From: Aquilutibacter rugosus
GTDB lineage: Bacteria; Pseudomonadota; Gammaproteobacteria; Xanthomonadales; Xanthomonadaceae
Assembly: GCF_036541335.1 (NCBI RefSeq)
Contig: NZ_JAZHBO010000001.1
Span: 744,001-808,000, forward strand
Length of the DNA stretch: 64,000 nucleotides
Reading direction: 5' to 3'
The notes beneath the pieces were generated by a model. It saw only the letters and a program-made list of their open reading frames with translations, was not told the origin of the DNA and did not search any database. Position numbers and translations under genes: made by a program. How positions within the stretch are numbered: the first letter of the stretch is position 1; each line of letters starts with the position of its first letter. Below are positions 26,962 to 35,486 of this stretch, piece after piece.

Positions 26962-27363
26962 GCGCGTGGCTTAACCCGGTTTTCCGTTCCACTGCGCCTC
27001 AAACCCCAGTTCGAGCCGGGGGCAAGGTGACCTGCCACTGATTGTTTCCTTGCACCGACATGCGCCAGACAAAGCCCACACTGAAGGCTAAAAGCGCGTA
27101 AGCCTTGCGATACCAGAAACCTACCGAACGAGAGCTGTCAGACAAGAAGGGCTAGTGCGGTCTTCCCACACTAAAATCCGGATACCCTTAATTTTTTGTA
27201 AAGGCAGACCCGGCCCGCAGCACCGCACAGCCCCACGCATCGGCCCGTCATGGACACTGGCTGGCGGAACGGGTTACGCTGGCGATGAGCGCGGTAGCTC
27301 GAACGAAAATCCGCTAACTGAGAACGCCGCACCCCCTTCGACCCCTTCAAAATTGAGATGCCC
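26962..27363. other. Non-coding right end of the mer transposon and flank
   Basis: 26962-27187 is the transposon's right end after merR; it holds the subterminal repeat (27075-27085) and the right inverted repeat (27165-27187) but no credible gene. 27188-27195 is the target duplication. 27196-27363 is host sequence leading into the histidine phosphatase gene, with a GAG ribosome-binding motif at 27355-27357. No further gene or clear promoter was seen. Confidence 0.7.
27165..27187 (-). repeat. Right terminal inverted repeat of the mer transposon
   Basis: Reverse complement begins GGGTATCCGGATTTTAGTGT and pairs with 23301-23323. It is followed directly by TTAATTTT (27188-27195), an exact copy of the 8 bases left of the other end. 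Confidence 0.9.
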
Positions 27364-27840
27364 ATGCGCGAGTTGATCCTGTTGCGTCACGCCCACGCCC
27401 TACCAGCCGACAACGGTCAGGCCGATATTGACCGCGCACTCTCGCAAGATGGCATTGCCGAGGCCCAGGCCGCCGGCAAGTGGCTGGTCGAACACCAACT
27501 GATGCCCGACCTGGTGCTGTGTTCGCCGTCGCGCCGCACCCGCGAGACCCTGGCGCAAGTGCTGGACAAGACCGGCTACTGCGAACAGCGCATCGAAAAC
27601 GAAATTTACGAAGCGTCCCCGGGCACTCTGATGTCCCTGCTCGATAAACACCGCGATATTGGCCGCGTGATGCTGGTCGGCCACAACCCCGGCCTGGAGC
27701 AGACTGTGGCGCTGATCAGCAGCGGCCAATCCGGTGACTACCGCGGCATGCCGCCGTCAGGCATTGCCGTGCTCCACCTGCCGGCCGACGCCGAGCTCGA
27801 GCCCGGCATCGCGACCTTGCACAACTTCTGGTGGCCGTAA
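27364..27840 (+). CDS. SixA-like histidine phosphatase
   Basis: 158-aa phosphoglycerate-mutase-superfamily protein; SixA removes phosphate from histidine phosphotransfer domains. The RHG-type motif is LLRHAHA near the N-terminus, and the second catalytic histidine lies in LVGHNPGLEQ near residue 105. ATG 27364 is chosen because a GAG motif lies 6 nt upstream; ATG 27358 is the alternative. Single gene downstream of the mer insertion. Confidence 0.88.
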   Translation: MRELILLRHAHALPADNGQADIDRALSQDGIAEAQAAGKWLVEHQLMPDLVLCSPSRRTRETLAQVLDKTGYCEQRIENEIYEASPGTLMSLLDKHRDIGRVMLVGHNPGLEQTVALISSGQSGDYRGMPPSGIAVLHLPADAELEPGIATLHNFWWP

Positions 27841-27875
27841 CAAGGCAACTTGAATAGGATGAGTCTTACAGCGAT

Positions 27876-28514
27876 ATGAACTTGCGGCCTACGGCTTCAA
27901 TCTGGATCTTGTGCGGGGCGACCATCGCTAACAGCGTCCTGATCCCGAGCGCCAAGGCCGATGAGACCGCCGTACTCGACCTGACCCGTTCCAGTTTCAA
28001 TTTTCTAGCGCTCAAACGCCTGGGCCCGCCGATCCAGGGCGAGTTCCGCGTCGCCACCGGTCACCTGGACACCCGTGCCGATGGCCAACGCCAAGTGGTG
28101 ATCGTGCTGCAGGCCGATTCCGTAAGTGTCGAAGGCAGTGCCATGCAAACCCGCGTCGCCAGGAGTGATCTGCTGTTTGCGACCCAACGCTACCCGCAGA
28201 TCGAGTTCCGCTCCGACTGGCACACCCAGCAGATGCTGCGCGCCGGTGGCGTTTTCGGCGGCACGGTGACGTTGCGCGGGGTCACGCTACGCGAACAGTT
28301 CACGGTCTCGCCCTCGACTTGCTCACAGCCCGGCGAACGCTGCGCGATCGAGGCCCAAGGTCGCATCAATCGTGAACGCTACGGCATGAAGGGCCTCGGG
28401 GCGATCATGCGCCCTGACGTAGAATTGCAGTTCAAAGTACGGTTTGTGCCTAGCGGCACGGCGTCCGCCACCGCATCCAATGCCACGAGCAAAAAGAACC
28501 GTGCCGGCAACTAA
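27876..28514 (+). CDS. YceI family protein
   Basis: 212 aa with an N-terminal signal peptide (about 1-28, ending PSAKA). The remainder fits the YceI lipocalin-like barrel: LTRSSFNFLALKRLG, GEFRVATGHL, YPQIEFRSD, GTVTLRGVTLREQF. YceI proteins bind polyisoprenoids or other lipids in the periplasm; the ligand here is unknown. Its 3' end overlaps the phospholipase D-like gene by 35 bp, suggesting a two-gene operon. Confidence 0.87.
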   Translation: MNLRPTASIWILCGATIANSVLIPSAKADETAVLDLTRSSFNFLALKRLGPPIQGEFRVATGHLDTRADGQRQVVIVLQADSVSVEGSAMQTRVARSDLLFATQRYPQIEFRSDWHTQQMLRAGGVFGGTVTLRGVTLREQFTVSPSTCSQPGERCAIEAQGRINRERYGMKGLGAIMRPDVELQFKVRFVPSGTASATASNATSKKNRAGN

Positions 28515-30450
28515 CCTCATAAAACGAAGTGCGACGTTGCTGGCGGCAGCCGTTCTGTTAACCGGCTGTGCCGGGCTCAGCATCCGCGAAAAGCAGCAAG
28601 TCGAGGTCCTGACCACCCAGGCCCGCGACACCGCGCTGACCTGCGATGCGAACGACCCGAGGCGATGTGCCATCCCGTCGCCGCTGCACGAACTCGCCGG
28701 TGAGGCCTTCGCCCAGTCGGGAGCGGACAGCAAGAACAACCCCGCCAGTGACAGCGCCCGCCACTACGCACTGATTCTCGACAGCGGCAACGACGCACTG
28801 GTCTCGCGACTCAACCTGATCCGCAGTGCCACCACTTCGATTGATCTGCAGACCTATATCTATGACGAAGACGATGCCGGCCGCCTGATTCTGGACGAGC
28901 TGATCAAGGCAGCCCAGCGCGGCGTCAAAGTGCGGATCCTGATGGACCAGCTGTCTGCACTGAAAAAGGTGGATACGCTGGCGGCTGTAGCCGGACTGCA
29001 CAGCAACCTGCAAGTGCGCATCTTCAACCCGGTGCTCAACCGCGCACGCATGAGTTACCCCCTGTACGCGGCGGCGGCGGCGTGCTGCTGGCGCAAGCTC
29101 AACCATCGCATGCACAACAAGTTGCTGCTGGTGGATGGCGCCGTCGGTATCACGGGCGGCCGCAACTATCAGGACGACTACTACGACTGGGACAGCAGCT
29201 ACAACTTCCGCGATCGCGATGTGCTGATTACCGGGCCCGTCACCCGCTCCATGCGTGCGGATTTTGAACGCTACTGGTTCAACCCGCTAAGTGTGCAGCC
29301 CCAGATGCTCAAGGATGTCGGCCGCCACATCCTGAAACAGGGCGTTCCGCCACTGGAGCCGCACCCGTATGAGAGCAGCGAACGGGTTCAGCAGGTGGTG
29401 CGAGCCGCCGAGAATACGCAATACGTGCAGGATACGCTGGCCGGTCGCGCACTGGCGGTGGCTGGTGTGCAGTACGTCGCCGACTCGCCGTACAAGGCCG
29501 ATGTCGAAAGCACCAAGCCCGCCGATGATCCTTCGGTGACCAGTGCCAGCTATGCCCTGCGCGACGTGCTGCGTTCAGCGCAGACCGATGTCCTGCTGCA
29601 AACCCCTTATTTAGTGATGTCGAAGGCCGCCCAGGCCGAGTTCCTGGCACTGCAGGGACGCGAACAGCCGCCGGCGATCCGTGTCAGCACGAATTCGCTC
29701 GCGGCGACTGATGCCTTTATCGCCTATGGCCTGTCGTACAAGTACAAGCGCCGCTACATGCGCCGCCTTGGCTTTGAGATCTATGAGTACAAACCGTTCC
29801 CGGAACAGGTGCCGGGTGTGGCGCGCGCCCCCGAATCCACCGAGGAACAGGCGCAGGACGTTGGCCTGCTGGTCGCTACCACGCCGCGCAATCGCGGCCT
29901 GAGCCCTATCATGAAGGACTCGGCCGCCCGCCGATTCTGGATCCCGGGTTCGAACCGGCCGGTGCGACTGTTGCATCCCGGCGCGCGTTACGGCATGCAT
30001 GCCAAGTCCATGGTGGTGGATCGCAAGACTGCGGTCATCGGCACGCACAACTTTGATCCGCGCGGCCAGACGTATAACACCGAGGCGGTGCTGATCATTC
30101 GCGACAATGCCTTCGCCGAAGCCTTGGCCACCAGCATTGAGCGCGACATGGCCCCTGCCAACTCGTGGGTCATCGCCCCGCGTAAAGTGGCGGTGCTCGG
30201 TGGCGTGAACTACACACTGGGTAAGCTTTCCAATGAGTTGCCGCTGTTCGATTTCTGGCCGGTGAGCTACGCCACCAGTTTTGAGTTCGAGCCGTCGGAG
30301 CAGTGTCCGACCCCGCTGCGCATCCGCGATCCCAAGTTCCGCGACTGTTACCGCTCGGTGGGTGACTTCCCGGAAGCACGCGTCGGCATTAAGACGCTGC
30401 TGGTGCGATTCTTTGCGGCCTTCGGTTCCGGACTCGCCCCGATCATGTGA
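28480..30450 (+). CDS. Phospholipase D-like protein (cardiolipin synthase ClsC-type), lipoprotein
   Basis: 656 aa from ATG 28480; GTG 28501 is possible. Lipoprotein-like signal with LLTGC. Two HKD motifs: HNKLLLVDGAVGITGGRN near residue 210 and HAKSMVVDRKTAVIGTHN near 506, as in phospholipase D and cardiolipin synthases of the ClsC/YmdC type. Probably makes or turns over cardiolipin at the envelope. A run AAAAAC just before the first HKD is unusual but in frame. Confidence 0.88.
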   Translation: MPRAKRTVPATNLIKRSATLLAAAVLLTGCAGLSIREKQQVEVLTTQARDTALTCDANDPRRCAIPSPLHELAGEAFAQSGADSKNNPASDSARHYALILDSGNDALVSRLNLIRSATTSIDLQTYIYDEDDAGRLILDELIKAAQRGVKVRILMDQLSALKKVDTLAAVAGLHSNLQVRIFNPVLNRARMSYPLYAAAAACCWRKLNHRMHNKLLLVDGAVGITGGRNYQDDYYDWDSSYNFRDRDVLITGPVTRSMRADFERYWFNPLSVQPQMLKDVGRHILKQGVPPLEPHPYESSERVQQVVRAAENTQYVQDTLAGRALAVAGVQYVADSPYKADVESTKPADDPSVTSASYALRDVLRSAQTDVLLQTPYLVMSKAAQAEFLALQGREQPPAIRVSTNSLAATDAFIAYGLSYKYKRRYMRRLGFEIYEYKPFPEQVPGVARAPESTEEQAQDVGLLVATTPRNRGLSPIMKDSAARRFWIPGSNRPVRLLHPGARYGMHAKSMVVDRKTAVIGTHNFDPRGQTYNTEAVLIIRDNAFAEALATSIERDMAPANSWVIAPRKVAVLGGVNYTLGKLSNELPLFDFWPVSYATSFEFEPSEQCPTPLRIRDPKFRDCYRSVGDFPEARVGIKTLLVRFFAAFGSGLAPIM

Positions 30451-30519
30451 TCGGGCGTAGCTGTCGCCTCCCTGACTGCTACCCGTTCGTGCGTTCACTG
30501 AACCTCTGCGTGCTTCATA

Positions 30520-31299
30520 ATGGGCGCAATGACAAGCCTTCTTCGCGCCTTACGCTACCTGATCCGCGTGCCGATGTTGCTGGTGCATCTGGTCGTGATG
30601 CTGCCGATCACGCTAGTGCTCATGGGCCCCGGACTCGGCGCACTCACGTTCGGCGGTGAGCGCCTGGAGTTAAAAGTAGCGCGCTGGTGGTCGGCGGGCC
30701 TTCTCAAAGTCTTTGGGCTGGAGACGCAGCGTTACGGTGAACCCCTCAGCGGTGGCACCTTGTTTGTGGCCAACCACGTCAGCTGGATTGACATTGTGAC
30801 GCTGCACTCGCAACGCATGATGGGCATGGTCGCCAAACGCGAAATTGCCGGCTGGCCGCTGGTCGGGTACATGGCCAAAAGGGCGCAGACCATCTTTCAC
30901 CAGCGCGGCAGTACCGAATCGCTGGGTGGCGTCGCGGTCGAAATGCATAAACGGCTGGCCAGTGGCCGCGATGTGGGTGTATTCCCCGAAGGCGGGACCC
31001 GCGACGGACGCCAACTGGGACCGTTCCACGCCCGCATCTTTCTGGCGGCAGTCGAGTCGGGGCGGCCGGTTCAGCCTGTCGCCCTGCGATACGGCCTGAA
31101 CGGCTCGGCCCAGGCCACGGTGGCCTTTGCCCCCAAGGAAAGTTTTGTGGCCAATTTCCTGCGCTTGCTCGGCGAGCCGGGCGGCGTGGCCGAGGTCCAT
31201 TTCCTGGAACCCATTTCTATCCAGGCGGGGCAGCCCCGTCGTGAGATTGCCAATCTGGCCCGCGAGCGCATCGCCGCGGCGATGTCAGCTAGAATTTAA
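30520..31299 (+). CDS. 1-acyl-sn-glycerol-3-phosphate acyltransferase (PlsC family)
   Basis: 259 aa with N-terminal membrane segments (about 13-42). The acyltransferase motif NHVSWID (HX4D, near residue 86) and FPEGGTRDG (near 155) define the family. Converts lysophosphatidate to phosphatidate or acylates a related lipid. Start at ATG 30520 with a second ATG at 30529. It follows the cardiolipin-synthase-like gene by 69 bp, so lipid functions cluster. Confidence 0.9.
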   Translation: MGAMTSLLRALRYLIRVPMLLVHLVVMLPITLVLMGPGLGALTFGGERLELKVARWWSAGLLKVFGLETQRYGEPLSGGTLFVANHVSWIDIVTLHSQRMMGMVAKREIAGWPLVGYMAKRAQTIFHQRGSTESLGGVAVEMHKRLASGRDVGVFPEGGTRDGRQLGPFHARIFLAAVESGRPVQPVALRYGLNGSAQATVAFAPKESFVANFLRLLGEPGGVAEVHFLEPISIQAGQPRREIANLARERIAAAMSARI

Positions 31300-31344
31300 G
31301 GTTCCCCGGCCGATTGGGCCGTGCCAATAAATTCCGAGTACGAC

Positions 31345-33477
31345 ATGCTAGACGCGATCCACCAAGACCTCCTGAATGGCAATGCGGCAGCGGCCGAACA
31401 AAAGGCCCGCGAATTACTGGCCCAGCGCCCCAAGGATGGCGAGGTGTATCGCACCTTGGCCGCCGCCCAGAACATGACCGGCAATAGTGACGGTGCCCGC
31501 GCCACCATCGAACAGGGCCTGGAACAACTGCCCGACGATGCCGCACTGCATTTTGCCCAAGCCGGCCTGTATCTCGAAGCCAATGACGTTGCCCAAGCGG
31601 CACCGGCGCTGGCCAAGGTAACGCAACTCGATCCGAACTTCTTCCCGGCGTATGTGCTGCAGGCGCAACTGGCGATGGCGCATGGCCAAGTCGAAGAAGC
31701 CGAACGCATTGCCCGCGTGGCCAATCGCGTCTCGCCCGATCATCCGCAGCTGCACGTGATCGAAGGCCAAGTGGCACTGGCCCGTGGCGACATGGACCGC
31801 GCCCTGCAATTCCTGTCGGCCGCTGCGCGCCAGATGCCGGGCGATCCGCGCGTCCTGCGTTCGCTGGGCATGGCCTATATGGGCAAGCAGCATTACGCGT
31901 TCGCCGAACAGACCTTTACCAACCTGCTTGAGCGCGAACCGCAAGCCTACGATGTGCGCGCCCTGCTGATTGACGCCGTGCGCCTGCAAGGCCGCGCTGC
32001 CGATGCCCTGAAGCTGGCCGAGCCGCTGCTCACCGCCGATGCGCCCGCCCGCATTCTGGGCAACGTCGGCGTGATCGCCCTCGAGGCCGGCCAAGCCGAC
32101 CGCGGTATCGAACTGCTCGAGCGCGCCGTGCGCCTGGAACCAGGCAACCAGCAGGCGCTGGCCAGCGTGGTGCAAGCCTGGCAAGCCACCGGCAAGATCG
32201 ACCAAGGTCGCGCTCTGCTCGACGAGCTGCTGAGCGGCCCCAACGCGCAGAACCCGCTGCTGTGGCAAGCTCGCCTGGCTACCGAAGAGTTCGCCGGCGA
32301 CGCCGCGGTTCAGGTGATCGAGCGCTGGCGCCAAGTCATGCCGACCGCGCTGGAGCCGCTGCAAGCTCGCGCCGTGGTGCACGATGTCCATGGCGAACGC
32401 GCACAAGGCGATGCGCTGGCTCAGCAAATCATTGAACTGCAGCCCCTGCATGCCGATGCGCAACTGCGCCTGCTGGGCAGCCTGCTCGAAGCCGATCCGC
32501 AAGCCGCCGTCACCCGTGCCGCCGAACTGCGCGAACTGTTCAAGGGTCAGAACCCGCAGCTCGACGACCAGATGCGCGGTGTCTACAGCAGCACTCTGGA
32601 TCGCGCCGGTCGCTACCAGGAGGCCGCCGACATCTGGCTGCAAGTCCAGGCCGAAGGCAATGACCAACGCCTGCAACTGACCGAGCCGGGTACACCGCGT
32701 CAGGCCGACGAGTGGGCCCCGCTGACAGCACTCACCGATCTGCCGAATGCCCAACCGTCGCCGCTGGGAGCGCGTCATCGCCTGCTGTGGGGCCCGCCGG
32801 GCAGCCTGTCGGAGTTCGTGGGTTACTCGCTGGCCGCCTCGCAGGTGCCGCTGCTGACCGATCGCTTTACCAACCAGCCGCCGAACGACTACCTGCAAAG
32901 TTTTGCCACCTTGGCTGCGCTCGACAAGAACGCCGGCGAGCAAGCCGCCTCCGAAGAGACTGTGGCCCAAATGGCCGGCAGCTGGGTCGAAGGCCTGGCC
33001 GCCCGCGGCGCGCCCGCCAACGTACCGGTGGTCGACGCCCTGCTGCTGTGGGATTACAACTTCCTGCAGGTGCTGCGCGCCCATCCGAATCATGCCGAAC
33101 TGCTGGTCGCAATCCGCGACCCGCGCGATATGCTGCTGCATTGGTTGGCCTTCCCGGGTCAGACTCCGTTCCGGTTTGAGAGCGTTGAAAAGGCCGCCGA
33201 CTGGTTGGCTGCCGTCTGCAATCAAGTCGCCGACATCGAACAGCAAAAGCTGTACCCGCTGACGCTGATCCGTCTCGATGATGCCATCGCCGATGAACTG
33301 TCGCTGCAAACCGCGGTCACCACGGCCCTGGGTGCACCGGTGCAGGCACTGGACGACGGCGCCCTGCAGCACAAGTCGCTGCCCAAGGGGCACTGGCGTC
33401 ACTACGCACCGGCCCTGCAGGCCGGCTTTGACCGTCTCAAGGACGTTGCCGTCCGACTGGGCTACGCGGAGGCCTAA
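31345..33477 (+). CDS. TPR protein with C-terminal sulfotransferase-like domain
   Basis: 710 aa from ATG 31345 (a GAG motif lies 6 nt upstream); a GTG at 31321 would add 8 residues. About residues 1-420 are tetratricopeptide repeats (for example DGEVYRTLAAAQNMTGNSDGA). The C-terminal third has a loop at the usual P-loop site, LLWGPPGSLSEFVGYS near 480, and RDPRDMLLHWL near 590, like the phosphate-binding motif of sulfotransferases. The P-loop lacks the usual basic residue, so activity is doubtful. Cytosolic by appearance; substrate unknown. Confidence 0.78.
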   Translation: MLDAIHQDLLNGNAAAAEQKARELLAQRPKDGEVYRTLAAAQNMTGNSDGARATIEQGLEQLPDDAALHFAQAGLYLEANDVAQAAPALAKVTQLDPNFFPAYVLQAQLAMAHGQVEEAERIARVANRVSPDHPQLHVIEGQVALARGDMDRALQFLSAAARQMPGDPRVLRSLGMAYMGKQHYAFAEQTFTNLLEREPQAYDVRALLIDAVRLQGRAADALKLAEPLLTADAPARILGNVGVIALEAGQADRGIELLERAVRLEPGNQQALASVVQAWQATGKIDQGRALLDELLSGPNAQNPLLWQARLATEEFAGDAAVQVIERWRQVMPTALEPLQARAVVHDVHGERAQGDALAQQIIELQPLHADAQLRLLGSLLEADPQAAVTRAAELRELFKGQNPQLDDQMRGVYSSTLDRAGRYQEAADIWLQVQAEGNDQRLQLTEPGTPRQADEWAPLTALTDLPNAQPSPLGARHRLLWGPPGSLSEFVGYSLAASQVPLLTDRFTNQPPNDYLQSFATLAALDKNAGEQAASEETVAQMAGSWVEGLAARGAPANVPVVDALLLWDYNFLQVLRAHPNHAELLVAIRDPRDMLLHWLAFPGQTPFRFESVEKAADWLAAVCNQVADIEQQKLYPLTLIRLDDAIADELSLQTAVTTALGAPVQALDDGALQHKSLPKGHWRHYAPALQAGFDRLKDVAVRLGYAEA

Positions 33478-33482
33478 GCGCC

Positions 33483-34118
33483 ATGAAATTGCACAGTGAC
33501 AGCTTTGAACATCGCGGCGTGCTGCCGGTCCGTTACGCGGCCGGCAAACCCGATGCCGACGGATATGGCTTTGCCGACAACCGCAACCCGCATCTGAGCT
33601 GGACCGATGTGCCTGCAGGCACTCAATCGTTCGTGCTGTGGGTGGTTGATACCGATGTGCCGACCCGCCCGGAAATGGCCGGTGTGCCCGACATCGAAAT
33701 CCCGCTGCGACAGGCACGTACCGAGTTCACCCATTGGATCGTGGTGGATATCGATGCCGCCACCCGTGAGATCGTCGAGGCGGCGCACTGTAACGGCGTC
33801 ACGGCCAAGGGCAAAGCGCCCTCAGCCGTCGGTCCGGGCAATGGCAAGCAAGGTCTGAACGATTACACGGGTTGGTTTGCGACCGATCCGGACATGGCCG
33901 GCGACTGGCACGGCTACGACGGCGCCTTCCCGCCGCCGAATGATCAGCGCGAACACCGTTACTTTTTCCGGCTCTTTGCGCTCGATGTGCCGAGTTTGAA
34001 CCTGCCCGAGCGGTACACCGCCGATCAGGCACTACGGGCCATGCGCGGCCATATCGTGGCCGAAGATGCCATCTACGCGACCTATTCTCTGCATCCGAAA
34101 CTGCACAAGGCGCTGTAA
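33483..34118 (+). CDS. YbhB/YbcL-type phosphatidylethanolamine-binding-like protein
   Basis: 211 aa of the PEBP/Raf-kinase-inhibitor-like family: NPHLSWTDVPAGTQSFVLWVVDTDVPTRPEM and the family HWIVVDI, with YTGWF and HRYFFRLFALD in the C-terminal half. No signal peptide. Ligand and role are unknown for most bacterial members. Starts 5 bp after the TPR gene and likely shares its transcript with the following short gene. Confidence 0.87.
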   Translation: MKLHSDSFEHRGVLPVRYAAGKPDADGYGFADNRNPHLSWTDVPAGTQSFVLWVVDTDVPTRPEMAGVPDIEIPLRQARTEFTHWIVVDIDAATREIVEAAHCNGVTAKGKAPSAVGPGNGKQGLNDYTGWFATDPDMAGDWHGYDGAFPPPNDQREHRYFFRLFALDVPSLNLPERYTADQALRAMRGHIVAEDAIYATYSLHPKLHKAL

Positions 34119-34121
34119 TCC

Positions 34122-34568
34122 GTGACCTTGTTCCGAATCGTGCGGTCCGGCGCGCCCCTGACGCTGGGCGAGTGGGTGGCGGCTGCCGGTCAGGCGCGTA
34201 ACCTACGGCTGCATGCCGAGTCGTCGGTCGCCAACGGCTATCAGGGCGAAGCGATCATCGTCCGCCAGATCCGCGGCGATCTCGATCTGCTGCAGCCCAA
34301 TAGCCTGTGGCGCCGCCTGCGTGGCAAGCCGCGGATTTGGGTCGATGCGTTTGATTTCGATCAGGGCACGGGCGAGGCGCGCTTCAAACTCAAGCGCAAA
34401 CGCTTTAACCCCAAATCCAAGCAAGCGCTGACCGTGGCCGCGGTGCACCTGGCCACCGTACTGGGCGCGCAAGTGACCGACCGTGACGGCCAGCCGGTGT
34501 TTACACCGCCGGGATCAGCGCCAGCAGCGCCACCGCCAGCACCACACGATACGCCGCAAACCCATTGA
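34122..34568 (+). CDS. Hypothetical protein
   Basis: 148 aa with GTG start 3 bp after the PEBP-like gene. No recognised family. The sequence is basic in the middle (FKLKRKRFNPKSKQ), has no membrane segment and ends in a Pro/Ala-rich tail. The last 68 bp overlap the 3' end of the convergent uppP gene, so the tail may be poorly conserved. Judged real from position in the operon and codon character. Confidence 0.6.
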   Translation: MTLFRIVRSGAPLTLGEWVAAAGQARNLRLHAESSVANGYQGEAIIVRQIRGDLDLLQPNSLWRRLRGKPRIWVDAFDFDQGTGEARFKLKRKRFNPKSKQALTVAAVHLATVLGAQVTDRDGQPVFTPPGSAPAAPPPAPHDTPQTH

Positions 34569-35307
34569 AGTTATGGGTCTCGATGTAGCGCAGCAGCCAC
34601 TTCACGGCGACGAATGCGGTGATCATCGAGGCGACGAAGGCAATGGCCAGCGAGCTCCAGTTCTCGTGTGCGGCCTGGCCCGAGGCGACCACATCGAGCA
34701 ATTCATAACCGGTGGCGGCGAACATGGTCGGAATGCCCACCAGAAAGGCAAACTCGGTAGCGGCCGGACGCGAGGTGGTGCCGGCCAGCAGGGCCACAAA
34801 AATGGTCGAGGCACTGCGCGAGGTGCCCGGGAACACACCCGCCACCACTTGCGCGACACCCACCAGCACGGCCGTTAGCCACGAAATCTCGGTCTGCTCG
34901 CCCAGCTTGGCAGCACGACGCGAAGCGATGGCCTCGGCCACTACCATCCAGATTGCGCCGATCAGCAGGGCCCAGGCGATGGGCCGGACCTCTTCGGGCA
35001 GTTCAAAGCCCATTTTCTTGACCGCAATCCCCAATACCGCAGTGACGACGAAGGCCACGCCAAGCTTGAGCGTGTACGTGCGGGAGGCGGCATCCGTGAA
35101 GAACCGGGTGGCCAAATCCCACAGGCGTCGGCGGTAAATCACCACCACGGCCAGGATGGCACCGGCCTGAATGGCGATATTGAACAGATCGCTACGATGG
35201 CCCAGCCAGCGCTCCGCGATGATCAGGTGACCCGTGCTCGAGATCGGCAGGAACTCGGTGATGCCTTCGATGATGCCCAGTAACAGGGCCTTGAGCGATT
35301 CGAGCAT
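34501..35307 (-). CDS. uppP: Undecaprenyl-diphosphatase UppP (BacA)
   Basis: 268-aa integral membrane enzyme that dephosphorylates undecaprenyl diphosphate to recycle the lipid carrier for peptidoglycan and O-antigen; confers bacitracin resistance. Family motifs are EGITEFLPISSTGHL near the N-terminus and FPGTSRSAST near residue 155. Start at ATG 35307 (MLESLKALLLG); the open frame upstream to 35403 has no family similarity. Divergent from glnA. Confidence 0.95.
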   Translation of the reverse strand: MLESLKALLLGIIEGITEFLPISSTGHLIIAERWLGHRSDLFNIAIQAGAILAVVVIYRRRLWDLATRFFTDAASRTYTLKLGVAFVVTAVLGIAVKKMGFELPEEVRPIAWALLIGAIWMVVAEAIASRRAAKLGEQTEISWLTAVLVGVAQVVAGVFPGTSRSASTIFVALLAGTTSRPAATEFAFLVGIPTMFAATGYELLDVVASGQAAHENWSSLAIAFVASMITAFVAVKWLLRYIETHNFNGFAAYRVVLAVALLALIPAV

Positions 35308-35486
35308 GATCGGTTCCGGAGGTTGCTTAAAACCGTATAGCATAGCGGATCGGATGTGAAAAACATTCGATTGCAAATGCTGCAGCCGCAAAAAATCAGG
35401 CACAATAAAAACCGCATCCGTCGCGCATCGCGGCGGGCCGCTTCTGCCACCGCCTCCTCCTATTTTTATTGCCGAGACCCGCCGCC
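35308..35486. other. uppP/glnA divergent intergenic region
   Basis: 179 bp with an AT-rich centre (TTTTTTGCGGC... on one strand, CACAATAAAAACC on the other). A GGCAC motif occurs at 35399-35403 but no GC at the right distance follows, so a sigma-54 promoter, common before glnA, is not supported. TATGCT on the minus strand (35338-35343) could be a uppP -10. No small gene was found. Confidence 0.4.

Larger units (their letters stand above)
23301..27187. mobile_element. Mercury-resistance transposon with ISL3-type ends (non-autonomous), 3887 bp
   Basis: Terminal inverted repeats 23301-23323 and 27165-27187 match at 20 of 23 positions (GGGTATCCGGA, then GTGTGGG after a variable 5-bp stretch). 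An exact 8-bp direct duplication TTAATTTT flanks both ends, the target-duplication length characteristic of the ISL3 family. Contents are an internally deleted ISL3 transposase (23444-24050), merA, merP and merT on the minus strand and divergent merR. The transposase lacks most of its catalytic core, so the unit would need a transposase in trans. Boundaries are supported by sequence; the family name rests on the transposase remnant. Confidence 0.9.

Noticed and set aside
31414..33717. 767-codon minus-strand frame opposite the TPR gene
   Set aside because: Antisense shadow of a repeat-rich, GC-biased gene; spans the start of the next gene and has no recognisable domain.
35390..35486. Sigma-54 promoter of glnA
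   Set aside because: A GGCAC motif exists but no GC dinucleotide lies at the required distance; the match is not acceptable.
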